60,666 nucleotides of DNA from Pokkaliibacter plantistimulans. GTDB taxonomy: Bacteria > Pseudomonadota > Gammaproteobacteria > Pseudomonadales > Balneatricaceae. The notes below the pieces were generated by a model, which saw only the letters and a program-made list of their open reading frames with translations, ran no database searches and had not been told where the DNA came from. The stretch's first letter is position 1. Each line of letters starts with the position of its first letter. Made by a program: the position numbers and the translations under genes. Below, piece by piece: positions 1 to 9,222 of the stretch. The stretch spans positions 1 through 60,666 of the forward strand of contig NZ_LAPT01000140.1 of NCBI RefSeq assembly GCF_003194385.1, in the 5' to 3' direction.

Positions 1-99
1 CCCAGTACACTACGCATGCAACGTGATATCTGGATCAGCGCCTACACCATGGCCCGCCATTTCAGCAAGGCGGCGGATAACAATGACGACGGCAAATGA
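1..99 (+). CDS. C-terminal end of an unidentified protein (possibly a LysR-type regulator)
   Basis: Only the last 32 codons are inside the window, read from base 1 to a TGA at 97-99. The peptide contains RMQRDIWISAYTMARHF and ends in an acidic tail. The R-x-x-RDIW pattern resembles the last strand and helix of LysR-family effector domains, which often end in a similar RDIWL segment. That resemblance is the only clue and the assignment is weak. The gene runs co-directionally with the bufferin operon but is separated from it by about 330 bp. Confidence 0.35.
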   Translation, partial: PSTLRMQRDIWISAYTMARHFSKAADNNDDGK

Positions 100-130
100 T
101 TTGCCGTCGGACTCCCTCTGCTGATCATTT

Positions 131-200
131 CCAGTCACCAGTCACCAGTCACCAGTCACCAGTCACCAGTCACCAGTCACCAGTCACCAGTCACCAGTCA
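131..200. repeat. Heptamer tandem repeat, 10 copies of CCAGTCA
   Basis: Ten perfect head-to-tail copies of the 7-bp unit CCAGTCA lie between the stop of the upstream gene and the promoter region of the bufferin operon. The rest of 100-428 is an AT-rich stretch with poly-T and poly-A runs (about 240-312) leading into the probable promoter. Perfect copies suggest recent slippage; copy number may vary between strains. Confidence 0.95.
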
Positions 201-312
201 CGCTTTTGGGTCTGCCTTACGTCCTGATTCCTTTGTTACTGTCCTTTTAGCCTTTGTTTTTATTGGGCTTTTCTTTCTGCCGAATTTTTTTTGAAAAAAA
301 TTAAAATTTTTG

Positions 313-340
313 TGTAAGAAAGCCTGCGGGGCGGCGACTA
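313..340 (+). promoter_or_regulatory. Possible ECF-sigma promoter of the bufferin operon
   Basis: TGTAAG at 313-318 and CGACTA at 335-340 are separated by 16 bp. The pair resembles -35/-10 elements used by extracytoplasmic-function sigma factors, which often drive DUF2282/MNIO operons. It lies about 90 bp before the first ATG. No sigma or anti-sigma gene is visible in the window, so the controlling factor would be elsewhere. Confidence 0.45.
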
Positions 341-428
341 AACCTACAGCCAAAGCAATTCGCCTGGCTCCACGCTGACGGCGTCGGGACTAGCAGTGTT
401 CTATTCCAATACTTCAGAGGTGCAGACA

Positions 429-677
429 ATGAATAATTCCAAACTACTGGCCATCGCTGCCGTATCAGGTTTGCTGACCATGGGGGTGATGGGGCAGTCC
501 GCCATGGCGGCAGCTGACAAGGAAAAATGTTACGGCGTGGCGATGGCTGGCCAGAATGACTGCGCCTCCAATGGCCATGCCTGTGCCGGTCAGGCCACCA
601 AGGACAAGGACCCGGGTGACTGGAAATACGTTGCCAAGGGCACCTGTGAAAACATGGGCGGCATGCTGAATAAGTAA
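429..677 (+). CDS. bufA1: Bufferin-type DUF2282 precursor peptide 1
   Basis: This 82-residue secreted peptide has a signal sequence (residues 1-28, ending SAMAAA) and a mature part with four cysteines at C34, C45, C52 and C73. The pattern K-C-Y/F-GVAMAG-x-NDC, HACAG and GTCE-x-MGGML is the DUF2282 signature. Members of this family are substrates of DUF692 MNIO enzymes, which convert cysteines to thiooxazole-type groups; the products (bufferins) bind copper and buffer it. The ATG at 429 has AGAGG eight bases upstream; an in-frame upstream start at 396 lacks a signal-peptide match. It is followed by a close paralogue and the modification genes. Confidence 0.85.
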   Translation: MNNSKLLAIAAVSGLLTMGVMGQSAMAAADKEKCYGVAMAGQNDCASNGHACAGQATKDKDPGDWKYVAKGTCENMGGMLNK

Positions 678-819
678 GCCCGGTAAAAGTGAGCGATGTC
701 ATCTGCCCGCCGGTCAGGTGATGTTCTCTTCATCAGTAAGCAGTACGCAATAAAACAACTATTCTGATTCAACGACTAAGCTGTCTGTTCAGACGACGGA
801 CAGCACGGAGATCAACGTG

Positions 820-1059
820 ATGAAAGCTTCTAATCTGTTGGCTATGAGTGCGGTTGCAGGTTTGCTGGCGATGAGCGCCGCTACTACAGTGAGTGCTGCC
901 GAGCAGGATAAATGCTTCGGTGTGGCGATGGCTGGCAAGAACGACTGCGCTACTGCTCAGCACGCCTGTGCTGGTCATTCCACCAAAGACAAAGACCCGA
1001 TGGATTTCAAACTGGTCGCCAAGGGCACCTGTGAAAGCATGGGTGGCATGCTCAAATAA
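820..1059 (+). CDS. bufA2: Bufferin-type DUF2282 precursor peptide 2
   Basis: A 79-residue paralogue of the preceding gene, with a signal peptide ending VSAAE and the same four-cysteine layout ([29 protein letters not shown]). Two tandem precursors probably share one modifying enzyme. The start could be ATG at 820 or GTG at 817; GGAG lies six bases before the GTG and nine before the ATG. The 142-bp gap after precursor 1 has no clear terminator, so one transcript is likely. The next gene starts 12 bp downstream. Confidence 0.85.
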   Translation: MKASNLLAMSAVAGLLAMSAATTVSAAEQDKCFGVAMAGKNDCATAQHACAGHSTKDKDPMDFKLVAKGTCESMGGMLK

Positions 1060-1070
1060 CTGAGGTTGTT

Positions 1071-1937
1071 ATGACGCAATTACCGATTGCGGTTGGCGTC
1101 GGGTTACGCGGCACCCATTACCGGGATTTTCTCGCTGATCAGGCACCGGCCGTCCCCTGGCTGGAAGCCCACAGTGAGAACTATTTCGGTGGTGGGGCTG
1201 CGCTCCATACCCTGATGCGTATTCGTGAACGTTATCCCATCAGCCTGCATGGCGTGGGTATGGGGCTGGCATCGGCCGACGGGCTGGATGCAGACCACCT
1301 GCGTGAACTGCAGCAACTGGTGGCAACCGTGCAGCCTGCTGCCGTCTCCGAACACCTGAGCTGGAACCGCAGTGGCGGGCAGGTCATCAATGATCTGCTG
1401 CCTTTCCCCTACACCGCCGAGGCGCTGGAGCTGGTGGCGCGTAATGTGGATCAGGTGCAGCAGGCACTGGGCTGCGCCATTGCCGTGGAAAACCTGTCCA
1501 GCTATGTGCGCTTCCGGCAGACGGCGATGAGCGAGGCCGAATTTCTTGCGGCGCTGGTTGAGCGTACGGGCTGCAAGATTCTGCTCGATGTCAACAATAT
1601 CTACGTCAATCAGGTCAATCTCGGGATCGATGCCCGGCAGTTCATGCGTGCTTTGCCGGTCGGGCAGGTGGCAGAGATTCATCTGGCAGGCTTTTCTACG
1701 CTGGAGGATTGTCTGGTGGACAGTCACAGCCAGCCGGTCTGCGCCGAAGTCTGGCTGCTGTATGCGGAGGCCCTGCAGCGCTTTGGTGCGCTGCCGACCT
1801 TGCTGGAGTGGGATATCGATATTCCGCCACTCACCGTGTTGATGCAGGAGGCTGACAAAGCGCAGCAGATTTTACAGCAGGCAGGCGCCTGGCAACCGAT
1901 GAACCGAGAGCAGAAGGAGCACGGTGATGTCCTCTGA
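1071..1937 (+). CDS. bufB: DUF692 multinuclear non-haem iron oxidase (MNIO), bufferin maturase
   Basis: This 288-residue TIM-barrel protein has the full DUF692 motif series: GVGLRGTHY near the N-terminus, AHSENYFGGG, LHGVGMGLAS, VSEHLSW, VENLSSYVR, LLDVNNIYVN and EIHLAGF. The His, Glu, Asp and Asn residues in these motifs bind the iron atoms in characterised MNIOs. The family works with a DUF2063 partner to modify cysteines in a leader-bearing peptide, here presumably the two DUF2282 precursors just upstream. It starts 12 bp after precursor 2 and overlaps the next gene by 11 bp, so translation is probably coupled. Confidence 0.9.
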   Translation: MTQLPIAVGVGLRGTHYRDFLADQAPAVPWLEAHSENYFGGGAALHTLMRIRERYPISLHGVGMGLASADGLDADHLRELQQLVATVQPAAVSEHLSWNRSGGQVINDLLPFPYTAEALELVARNVDQVQQALGCAIAVENLSSYVRFRQTAMSEAEFLAALVERTGCKILLDVNNIYVNQVNLGIDARQFMRALPVGQVAEIHLAGFSTLEDCLVDSHSQPVCAEVWLLYAEALQRFGALPTLLEWDIDIPPLTVLMQEADKAQQILQQAGAWQPMNREQKEHGDVL

Positions 1938-2712
1938 ACTGGCGCAGATTCAGCAGCAGATGCTGAACGCTGTCACCGGCACTTCGACCGCCGTGCAGGA
2001 GTGCCTGCAGTCCGGGCCGGGCTGCAGCAGCGAACGCGGTATGGACGTCTATCGCAACAACCGCCGGGTGGTGCTGAAGTCCATGCTGAGTTCGGTCTAT
2101 CGGATAGTGGCGCAGATTGTGGGCGATGACTTCTTTCAGGCGCTGATCCATCGGTATGTCCAGACTCAGCCTTCCCTCAGCGGCAATCTACATCGCTACG
2201 GCGATAAGCTGCCGGCTCTGCTACGCACGATGCCCGAAGCTGCCGGATTGCCTTATCTGGCTGATGTGGCCGCGCTGGAGTGGGCGTGGCACAGCACCTA
2301 TTACGCCCCAGACAATGCTGACTTCGACATGGCCAGACTGGCAGCGGTCGCTCCTGAGGCCTTTGCCCGGCTGGGTTTTGTGCTGGCGCCGGCTTTGCAG
2401 CTGCTGCGCTCCGACTATCCGCTTTATGCCATCTGGCAGCGCCATCAGCCTGAGTGCGAAGTGGAGCAGGTCGATCTTGGCATGGGCGGGCAGTGTGTTG
2501 CACTGTGGCGCCCCTATGGTCAGGTGCAGATTCGCCCGCTGAGCTCGGGGGAATTCCAGCTGCTGCTGGCGCTGCAACAGGGCGCTTCCCTGGAACAGGC
2601 GGTAGAGTCGCTGGACAGCCTGACGGACGGCGAGGCGGAGGTGGATGTGCAGGCCGTGCTGGGCTGGTTGCTGCAACAGCGGATGCTGGTGGATATCCGC
2701 GTGGCGGTTTGA
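1927..2712 (+). CDS. bufC: DUF2063-family partner protein of the MNIO enzyme
   Basis: This 261-residue protein starts with the DUF2063 pattern: a short helix, then GMDVYRNNRRVVL and a globular part with EWAWHSTYYAPD. In bufferin and related pathways this protein binds the precursor and delivers it to the MNIO. AAGGAG lies seven bases before the ATG at 1927 (a GTG sits at 1924), overlapping the end of the MNIO gene. The C-terminal 90 residues (around LALQQGASLEQAV) resemble the winged-helix-like tail found in these partners. Confidence 0.85.
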   Translation: MSSELAQIQQQMLNAVTGTSTAVQECLQSGPGCSSERGMDVYRNNRRVVLKSMLSSVYRIVAQIVGDDFFQALIHRYVQTQPSLSGNLHRYGDKLPALLRTMPEAAGLPYLADVAALEWAWHSTYYAPDNADFDMARLAAVAPEAFARLGFVLAPALQLLRSDYPLYAIWQRHQPECEVEQVDLGMGGQCVALWRPYGQVQIRPLSSGEFQLLLALQQGASLEQAVESLDSLTDGEAEVDVQAVLGWLLQQRMLVDIRVAV

Positions 2713-2792
2713 CTGCCTGCCTGCCGGGGTCTTTTGAGGGACTACACAGCGGGTGCGTACACACCCGGCTGACAAAATAACAGGAATACACC

Positions 2793-3272
2793 ATGTCCGA
2801 TCTGTTACTGAGCCTCAGCCGCTGGCTGGAGCGCAACTCGCCGCCGCTGCGTGATGTGGTCTGGCTGATACTGCGTCTCTATGTGGCCAACGTGTTCTTC
2901 AAGTCCGGTCTGACCAAGATTGATGACTGGAGTACCACGCTGTTTCTGTTTACCGAGGAATACCACGTCCCCTTGCTGCCCCCGGTACTGGCTGCGGTCA
3001 TGGGCACGGCGGGTGAGCTGGGCCTGTCGGCATTACTGGTGCTGGGGCTGGCAGGGCGGTTCAGTGCCTGCGGCCTGTTTATCCTCAATATCGTTGCCGT
3101 TATCTCCTATCCGGCCGTTCGCGAAGATGCGGCGCTGCTGGCTTCACATACCCATTGGGGGCTGATGCTGGCGGTGCTGGCCGCCAGCGGACCGGGGCGA
3201 CTGGCACTGGATGCGGCATTGCTGCGTATTCTTGCCCGTCGGCATCAGAACAATTTCCCTCAGCAGGGATAA
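2793..3272 (+). CDS. DoxX-family membrane protein of the bufferin operon
   Basis: A 159-residue protein with about four hydrophobic segments. LILRLYVANVFFKSGLTKI near residue 25 is the DoxX signature. DoxX proteins are small inner-membrane proteins of mostly unknown chemistry and are frequent last genes of DUF2282/DUF692/DUF2063 operons. The start has a weak AGGA eight bases upstream. The 80-bp gap after the DUF2063 gene holds no obvious terminator. Confidence 0.8.
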   Translation: MSDLLLSLSRWLERNSPPLRDVVWLILRLYVANVFFKSGLTKIDDWSTTLFLFTEEYHVPLLPPVLAAVMGTAGELGLSALLVLGLAGRFSACGLFILNIVAVISYPAVREDAALLASHTHWGLMLAVLAASGPGRLALDAALLRILARRHQNNFPQQG

Positions 3273-3422
3273 ATTTTTCCCCATTGCTGTCTCACTTCGA
3301 ACGTGAACAGGTTCTTATGAACCTAACGGGCTGGCGGCAAACCGCTATTGCCGCCACAATTGGCACTTTCGACGGCCTGCCAAGGTGTGTTTTGTGTGTG
3401 AGACAGTTATTAAGGGGAATCG

Positions 3423-5570
3423 ATGAAGCTGGGACGTGCTGGTTTAGTACTTCTCGTCATGCTGTTGCTGGTGCTGGCCTGGCATTTTGATCTGTCGTCT
3501 TATCTGGATCTGGAGTTCCTGCGGCAGAAACGTGACTCCTGGTCGGCGCTGATCAGTCAGTATCCGCTGCGCAGCAGTATTATTTTCTTCCTCGGCTATG
3601 TACTGGCGACGGCGCTGTCGGTGCCCGGTGCGACACTGCTGACGCTGTTTGCCGGGACCATGTTCGGTCTGCTGTGGGGCACGGTGCTGGTGTCGTTCGC
3701 CAGTACCGTCGGTGCGGTGCTGGCCATGCTGGTGGCACGCTATCTGGCGCGTGACTGGATCAGCCATCATTGCGAGCGGCAAATGGCGGTCATCAATAAA
3801 GGCATCCAGCGCGATGGCGTCTTTTATCTGTTTGGCCTGCGTATGGTGCCGGTCTTTCCCTTCTTCCTGATCAACCTGCTGATGGGCCTGACCTCCATGC
3901 GGGTCTGGACTTTTGCCTGGGTGAGTCAGATCGGCATGTTGCTGGGCACGGTGGCTTACGTCTATACCGGCGCCCGCCTGACCGAGCTGAACACACCGGC
4001 AGATGTGCTGTCGCTGCCGTTGCTGAGTGCGCTGGCGGTAGTGGGGCTGCTGCCACTGCTGACGCGCTGGTCACTGTCGTGGCTACGTGATTATCGCCAC
4101 CGGCGGCAGTGGCCCAAACCTGCTCATTATGATTACAACCTGGTGGTGATTGGTGCCGGTGCGGCGGGTCTGGTGACCAGCTATATCGCTGCGGCGGTCA
4201 GGGCCCGGGTGGCGCTGGTGGAAAAAGCCGGGATGGGGGGCGATTGCCTGCATACCGGCTGCGTGCCATCAAAAGCACTGCTGCGCGCAGCGCATTATGT
4301 GGCCGCGACCACTGAGGCGAGGAACCTGGGCCTGCGTTCCGCGCAGGTGGAGTTTGACTTCGCCGAGGTGATGGAGAGGGTGCAGCAAACCATTCAGCAG
4401 GTAGCACCTCATGATGGGGTGGAGCGCTACACCACCCTCGGTGTGGACTGCATTGCCGGTGAGGCAAGGTTGTTGTCGCCATGGCAGCTGCAGGTCGGAG
4501 ACCGACAGCTGACCAGCCGCAATATTGTGATTGCCACCGGCGCGCGTCCGGCGCTGCCGCCGATTCCGGGGCTGACGGAGATGGACCCGCTGACGTCGGA
4601 GACGTTCTGGCAACTGCGGGAACTGCCTCAGCGCCTGCTGATTCTCGGTGGCGGTGCGGTGGGGTGCGAGCTGGGGCAGGCCATGGCCTGCTTTGGCAGT
4701 GAGGTGATGATCGTTGAGCGCGCCGGGCGCCTGTTGCCCCGTGAAGATGAAGAGGTAGCGGTCGCCCTGCAGAGCCGCTGCCGTGACCTTGGCATCAGCC
4801 TGCATCTGGCGGCGGAAATCACCCATTTCAGTGAGGAGCAAGGCACGCGCCGTGCCTGGCTACGTCAGCACGGAACCAGTGAGGATACCGTGTCGCTGGA
4901 GTTTGACCGGGTGCTGGTGGCTTCCGGGCGGCAGGCCAATACTGAAGGGATGGGGCTGGAGGCACTGGGGATCGAGCGCAACGCGGATGGCACCTTGCAG
5001 GTGGATGACTTCCTGCGTACCCGCTTCCGTCATATTTTTGCCTGTGGTGATGTGGCAGGCCCTTATCAGTACACGCACGCGGCTGCCCATCAGGCCTGGT
5101 ACGCCAGCGTTAACGCCCTGTTTGGTCTGGTTAAACGTTATCGCGTTGACTACCGGCACCTGCCCATGGCGGTCTTTACCGATCCGCAGATTGCCCGGGT
5201 GGGGCTGACCGAGCAGCAGGCGCGGCTGCAGGGCGTGGCCTTTGAGGTCAGCCGCTTTGATCTGGGAGAGCTGGACCGGGCCATCATCGAGGGCCGTCGT
5301 CATGGCTGGATCAAGGTGCTGACCGCGACAGGCAAGGATCGCATTCTCGGTGTCACCATCGTAGGTGATCAGGCCGCGGAGCTGATGGCCGAGTTTGTAC
5401 TGGCCATGAAGCACAATATCGGCCTGAACAAGGTGCTCAGCACCATTCACATCTATCCTACTCTGGCTGAGGCCAACAAATACGTCGCCGGGGTGTGGAA
5501 GCGTCAGCATACACCGCAGTGGATCTTGCCGTGGCTGGAGCGCTATCACACATGGAGGAGAGGTCAATGA
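3423..5570 (+). CDS. TVP38/TMEM64 membrane domain fused to a pyridine nucleotide-disulfide oxidoreductase
   Basis: This 715-residue fusion has two parts. Residues 1-225 hold several membrane helices and the VTT/SNARE-associated pattern (GYVLATALSVPGA, GLRMVPVFPFFLINLLMG), as in E. coli YdjX/YdjZ. Residues 238-710 form a soluble flavoprotein like mercuric reductase or lipoamide dehydrogenase: GAGAAG at 244-249 for FAD, redox pair CLHTGC at C275 and C280, GGGAVGCELG for NAD(P), and a dimer domain with HIYPTLAEA. There is no N-terminal metal-binding domain and no terminal vicinal cysteine pair, so it is not a standard MerA. Its stop overlaps the next start (ATGA). The substrate is unknown; the redox centre would be tethered to the membrane. 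Confidence 0.85.
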   Translation: MKLGRAGLVLLVMLLLVLAWHFDLSSYLDLEFLRQKRDSWSALISQYPLRSSIIFFLGYVLATALSVPGATLLTLFAGTMFGLLWGTVLVSFASTVGAVLAMLVARYLARDWISHHCERQMAVINKGIQRDGVFYLFGLRMVPVFPFFLINLLMGLTSMRVWTFAWVSQIGMLLGTVAYVYTGARLTELNTPADVLSLPLLSALAVVGLLPLLTRWSLSWLRDYRHRRQWPKPAHYDYNLVVIGAGAAGLVTSYIAAAVRARVALVEKAGMGGDCLHTGCVPSKALLRAAHYVAATTEARNLGLRSAQVEFDFAEVMERVQQTIQQVAPHDGVERYTTLGVDCIAGEARLLSPWQLQVGDRQLTSRNIVIATGARPALPPIPGLTEMDPLTSETFWQLRELPQRLLILGGGAVGCELGQAMACFGSEVMIVERAGRLLPREDEEVAVALQSRCRDLGISLHLAAEITHFSEEQGTRRAWLRQHGTSEDTVSLEFDRVLVASGRQANTEGMGLEALGIERNADGTLQVDDFLRTRFRHIFACGDVAGPYQYTHAAAHQAWYASVNALFGLVKRYRVDYRHLPMAVFTDPQIARVGLTEQQARLQGVAFEVSRFDLGELDRAIIEGRRHGWIKVLTATGKDRILGVTIVGDQAAELMAEFVLAMKHNIGLNKVLSTIHIYPTLAEANKYVAGVWKRQHTPQWILPWLERYHTWRRGQ

Positions 5571-6772
5571 GAGGGATGTGGCGTAGCTGCCTGAGTCTGC
5601 TGGTGATGCTGGTCACCCTGTGCGCTGCCATCAGCGTTCAGGCCGAAGACTGGAACACCCTGCTCAAGCATGCCCGGGGTGAAACAGTGTACTTCAATGC
5701 CTGGGGCGGCAGCCCTCGCGTCAATGACTACATTGGCTGGGCGGCGGCGGAAGTGAAAAGCCGTTATGGCATCAACCTGAAACTGGTCAAGGTGGCAGAC
5801 ACCTCCGCGGTGGTCGGCCGCATTCTGGCGGAAAAGGCCGCCGGGCGGGAGAAGCAGGGCAGTGTTGATCTGCTGTGGGTCAACGGCGAGAACTTCCGCA
5901 CCCTCAAGCAGAATGGCCTGCTGTTCGGCCCTTTCAGCACCAGTCTGCCCAACTATGAGTGGGTGGATCGCAGCAAGCCCAGCGTCAGCCACGACTTTGC
6001 CATCCCGGTAGAAGGCATGGAGTCGCCCTGGGGCATGGCGCAGTTGGTGTTCCTCTATGACAGTGCCCGCGTTGAGCAGCCTCCTCATTCGATGGAAGCC
6101 CTGCTGGCCTTTGCCAGAGAGCATCCGGGGCGAGTCAGTTACCCGCTGCCACCGGCGTTTCTGGGCACTACCTTTCTCAAGCAGGCACTACTTGAGACCA
6201 TGAAGCGCCCCATGCGTCTGCTGCAGCCTTATGATGAGGCCGATTTTGCCGAAGTAACGGCGCCGCTGTGGGACTATCTGGATCAGCTGCACCCCTATCT
6301 CTGGCATCAGGGCAAAGATTTCCCCGCTTCTGCAGAAGTGATGAACCATATGCTCGACAGTGGCGAGCTGTTGCTGTCCATGAGCTTTAACCCTAACGAG
6401 GCCAGTGCCGCCATTCTGGCGGGGCAGTTGCCCGGCAGTGTGCGCACCTATGTGCACGATAAAGGCACGCTGGCAAACACGCACTTTCTGGCGATCCCGT
6501 TCAACAGCAACCACAAGGCGGCTGCACAGGTGGTGGCCAACTTCCTGCTGTCGCCCGAAGCGCAGGCGCGTAAGGAAGACCCCAGTTTCTGGGGCGATCC
6601 GACGGTGCTGGATCTGAAGCTGTTGTCGGCGGAAGATCAGGCTCGCTTTCAGGCCATCCAGCATGGGCCTGCGACGCTGACAGCGGAAGAGATGGGGCAT
6701 GTACTGGCCGAGCCTCATGCCAGCTGGGTGCCTGCGCTGGAGCAGGAGTGGCAGCGGCGTTACGGCCATTGA
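5567..6772 (+). CDS. ynjB: YnjB-like ABC transporter periplasmic substrate-binding protein
   Basis: A 401-residue exported protein: residues 1-25 are a signal peptide ending VQAE, and the mature part begins with ETVYFNAWGGSPRVNDYI, a YnjB hallmark. The family belongs to the ABC group related to thiamine/iron/polyamine binding proteins and its ligand is not established. GGAGAGG precedes the ATG at 5567; an upstream in-frame start inside the previous gene would destroy the signal peptide. It overlaps the fusion gene by 4 bp and the permease gene by 25 bp. Confidence 0.8.
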   Translation: MRGMWRSCLSLLVMLVTLCAAISVQAEDWNTLLKHARGETVYFNAWGGSPRVNDYIGWAAAEVKSRYGINLKLVKVADTSAVVGRILAEKAAGREKQGSVDLLWVNGENFRTLKQNGLLFGPFSTSLPNYEWVDRSKPSVSHDFAIPVEGMESPWGMAQLVFLYDSARVEQPPHSMEALLAFAREHPGRVSYPLPPAFLGTTFLKQALLETMKRPMRLLQPYDEADFAEVTAPLWDYLDQLHPYLWHQGKDFPASAEVMNHMLDSGELLLSMSFNPNEASAAILAGQLPGSVRTYVHDKGTLANTHFLAIPFNSNHKAAAQVVANFLLSPEAQARKEDPSFWGDPTVLDLKLLSAEDQARFQAIQHGPATLTAEEMGHVLAEPHASWVPALEQEWQRRYGH

Positions 6773-8526
6773 CGCGGCGGCCATGGCGCCCGTGCTGGCA
6801 GTCTGCCGGGCTGCACAGTCTGGCCATCCTGCTGCTTGGCGTCCCGCTGTTGCTTGGGCTGACGGGCACCGTGCTGCTGTCGCTGGGCAGCTGGCAGCCC
6901 TTTATTAATTCCTCTGCTATTAGCTCAGCTGCTTCATCCGACCCTCTTTCTCTCTGGCAGCCACTCCTGCAACTGCCCGCCCTGCCACACGCCATACTGC
7001 TCAGCCTGACGACTGGCTGGGCGGCGACCTTGCTCAGTCTGTCCCTGACCCTGCTGATCCTGATGGTGCTGCGCAGCCCGCGTCAGTTGCACTGGTTGCA
7101 GCGCTGGCTGGCGCCTATTCTGGCCATCCCTCATGCGGCCATGGCTTTCGGGTTGATGGCGTTGCTGGCACCCTCGGGCTGGCTGCTGCGCCTGCTGGTG
7201 GGGGGGCGCAATGGTGGGTTGCCACCTGACTGGTCGTGGGTGCAGGGAAGTTCAGGAGTGAGCCTGATACTGGCGCTGGTATTGAAAGAAACCCCCTTCC
7301 TGCTGCTGATGACCCTCAGTGCGCTGGCCCGCACCGATGCGGGGAAACGCAGCCAGCTGGCGGCGACGCTGGGCTATCCCCCCGGACAGGCATTGCTGTT
7401 GCTGGTCTGGCCTGCACTCTATCCAGCGTTACGCTTACCGCTCCTGGCGGTACTGGCCTATGGTCTGAGCAATGTGGACATGGCGGCCATCATCGGTCCG
7501 GGCAATCCGCCTACACTGGCCGTGCTGATCTGGCGCTGGCTGGCGGATGCGGATGTGCAGCAGTGGCTGCCTGCCAGTGCGGCAGCGTTATTGCTGCTGG
7601 CGATGATGCTGTTAAGCCTGCTGGTGTGGCTGGGCCTTGAGCAGGGCGGACGCTGGCTGTTGCTGAGGCTGACCCGCAGTGGCTGGCGCTGGCAATGGCC
7701 AGCCCGGTGGCACAAGCTGGGCCGCTACAGTGCCTCATTGCTGATCGGCCTGCTGGTGGCCAGCACGGTGCTGGCAGTGCTGCTGTTGTTGTGCTGGTCG
7801 TTCAGCTGGCGCTGGCCGTATCCCGCGCTCTGGCCACAAAGCTGGACGGCGCAGCACTGGCTCAGCCTGTGGCAGGCTGGTTCTGTGCTGCTGGGTAACA
7901 GCCTGCTGCTGGGCCTTGCCAGCGCCTGCTGTGGCCTGCTGCTGTGTGTGCTGTGGCTGGAGTGGAGTGTTCATCAGCAGCGCCCGCTGTATCTGGGCAT
8001 CTGGTTATGGTTGCCGCTGCTATTGCCGCAACTGGTCTATGCCTTTGGCTTGCAGTGGCTGTTGTTGCGACTAGGGTGGGATGGTCAGGCGCTGGCGTTG
8101 CTCTGGGCGCACCTGCTGGTGGTCTTGCCCTACATGTATCTGAGTCTGGCGGATAGCTATCGTGGCCTTGACCCGCGCTATCAGCAGCAGGCCCGCCTGC
8201 TGGGCATGAGCTACTGGCAGGCGTTGTGGCGGGTCAAATGGCCGATTCTCAGTCCGGCACTGGTGACCGCGCTGGCGGTGGGTTTTGCCGTCAGTAATGG
8301 CCAGTATCTGCTGACCCTGTATATCGGCAGCGGGCGCTTCCCGACGCTGACAACGGAGGCGGTCAGTCTGGCCAGCAGCTGGGACATGCGGGTCATCGGC
8401 GTCTATGCTTTTGCTCAGCTCAGTCTGCCGCTGCTGGGATTTGCACTGGCACTGTACTGGCCGAAGTGGCGTTACGCCGGATTGCAGGGGATGCAGCCAG
8501 ACATAGTTACAGCCAGACATAGTTAA
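6748..8526 (+). CDS. ynjC: YnjC-like ABC transporter permease with two fused halves
   Basis: A 592-residue, very hydrophobic protein with about twelve membrane segments in two similar halves. Each half carries an EAA-type cytoplasmic loop: around LAATLGYPPGQALLLLVWP in the first and ARLLGMSYWQALWRVKWP in the second. This is the double-permease architecture of YnjC and other Fbp/ThiP-type systems. GTG at 6748 is used as start (TTG at 6769 is an alternative); the gene overlaps the binding-protein gene, indicating coupled translation. Confidence 0.8.
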   Translation: MAAALRPLTRRPWRPCWQSAGLHSLAILLLGVPLLLGLTGTVLLSLGSWQPFINSSAISSAASSDPLSLWQPLLQLPALPHAILLSLTTGWAATLLSLSLTLLILMVLRSPRQLHWLQRWLAPILAIPHAAMAFGLMALLAPSGWLLRLLVGGRNGGLPPDWSWVQGSSGVSLILALVLKETPFLLLMTLSALARTDAGKRSQLAATLGYPPGQALLLLVWPALYPALRLPLLAVLAYGLSNVDMAAIIGPGNPPTLAVLIWRWLADADVQQWLPASAAALLLLAMMLLSLLVWLGLEQGGRWLLLRLTRSGWRWQWPARWHKLGRYSASLLIGLLVASTVLAVLLLLCWSFSWRWPYPALWPQSWTAQHWLSLWQAGSVLLGNSLLLGLASACCGLLLCVLWLEWSVHQQRPLYLGIWLWLPLLLPQLVYAFGLQWLLLRLGWDGQALALLWAHLLVVLPYMYLSLADSYRGLDPRYQQQARLLGMSYWQALWRVKWPILSPALVTALAVGFAVSNGQYLLTLYIGSGRFPTLTTEAVSLASSWDMRVIGVYAFAQLSLPLLGFALALYWPKWRYAGLQGMQPDIVTARHS

Positions 8527-8541
8527 AGGGAGAAGCGAACC

Positions 8542-9222
8542 GTGACCTCAGCGTTGACCAGCGGACTCCAGCTGCAGGGCGTCACCCTCAGTGTGGCAGA
8601 GCGCCTGCTGTGCCTTGAGCTGTCGCTGCAGATCGGGGGAGGGCAGTTACTTGCCCTGATGGGCCCCAGCGGCTGCGGTAAATCCACGCTGCTGGCCTGG
8701 ATCACCGGCACGCTGAACCGGCCGTTCAATGCGAGAGGCTCACTGCGGCTGGGCGGTGCCGAGGTACATCATCTCCCCCCTGAGCGGCGGCGTATCGGCC
8801 TGCTGCAACAGGATGATCTGCTGTTCCCTCACCTCAATGTGCACGACAACCTTTTGCTGGCAGTGCCGCGGCACTATGCACAGAGTGAGCGGCACCGGCG
8901 AGTCGGGCAGGCACTGCAGCAGGCGGAGCTGGCAGACATGGCGGGGCGGGATCCGCTGACACTTTCCGGTGGGCAACGGGCGCGAGTGAGCCTGATGCGT
9001 ACCCTGCTGGCGGAGCCGCTGGCCTTGTTGCTGGATGAGCCTTTCAACCGGCTGGATCAGGCACTGCGCGAGCAGATGCGCCAGTTTGTCTATGGCCACC
9101 TTAGCGCCTGCGGTCTGCCAACCCTGCTGGTTACCCATGATCCGCAGGATATTCCTGCCGGGGCGACGGTGCTGCACTGGCCTGCTGTCTCCCTAGTAGA
9201 AGGAGCGCCCAATCATGCTTGA
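8542..9222 (+). CDS. ynjD: YnjD-like ABC transporter ATP-binding protein
   Basis: A 226-residue ATPase with Walker A GPSGCGKST, a Q-loop in RIGLLQQDDLLFPHL, signature LSGGQRAR, Walker B LALLLDEPF and the H-switch VTHDP. It completes a binding protein-permease-ATPase import system with the two genes upstream. GTG at 8542 is preceded by AGGGAGAAG. Fifteen bases separate it from the permease gene and it overlaps the next gene by 8 bp. Confidence 0.85.
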   Translation: MTSALTSGLQLQGVTLSVAERLLCLELSLQIGGGQLLALMGPSGCGKSTLLAWITGTLNRPFNARGSLRLGGAEVHHLPPERRRIGLLQQDDLLFPHLNVHDNLLLAVPRHYAQSERHRRVGQALQQAELADMAGRDPLTLSGGQRARVSLMRTLLAEPLALLLDEPFNRLDQALREQMRQFVYGHLSACGLPTLLVTHDPQDIPAGATVLHWPAVSLVEGAPNHA

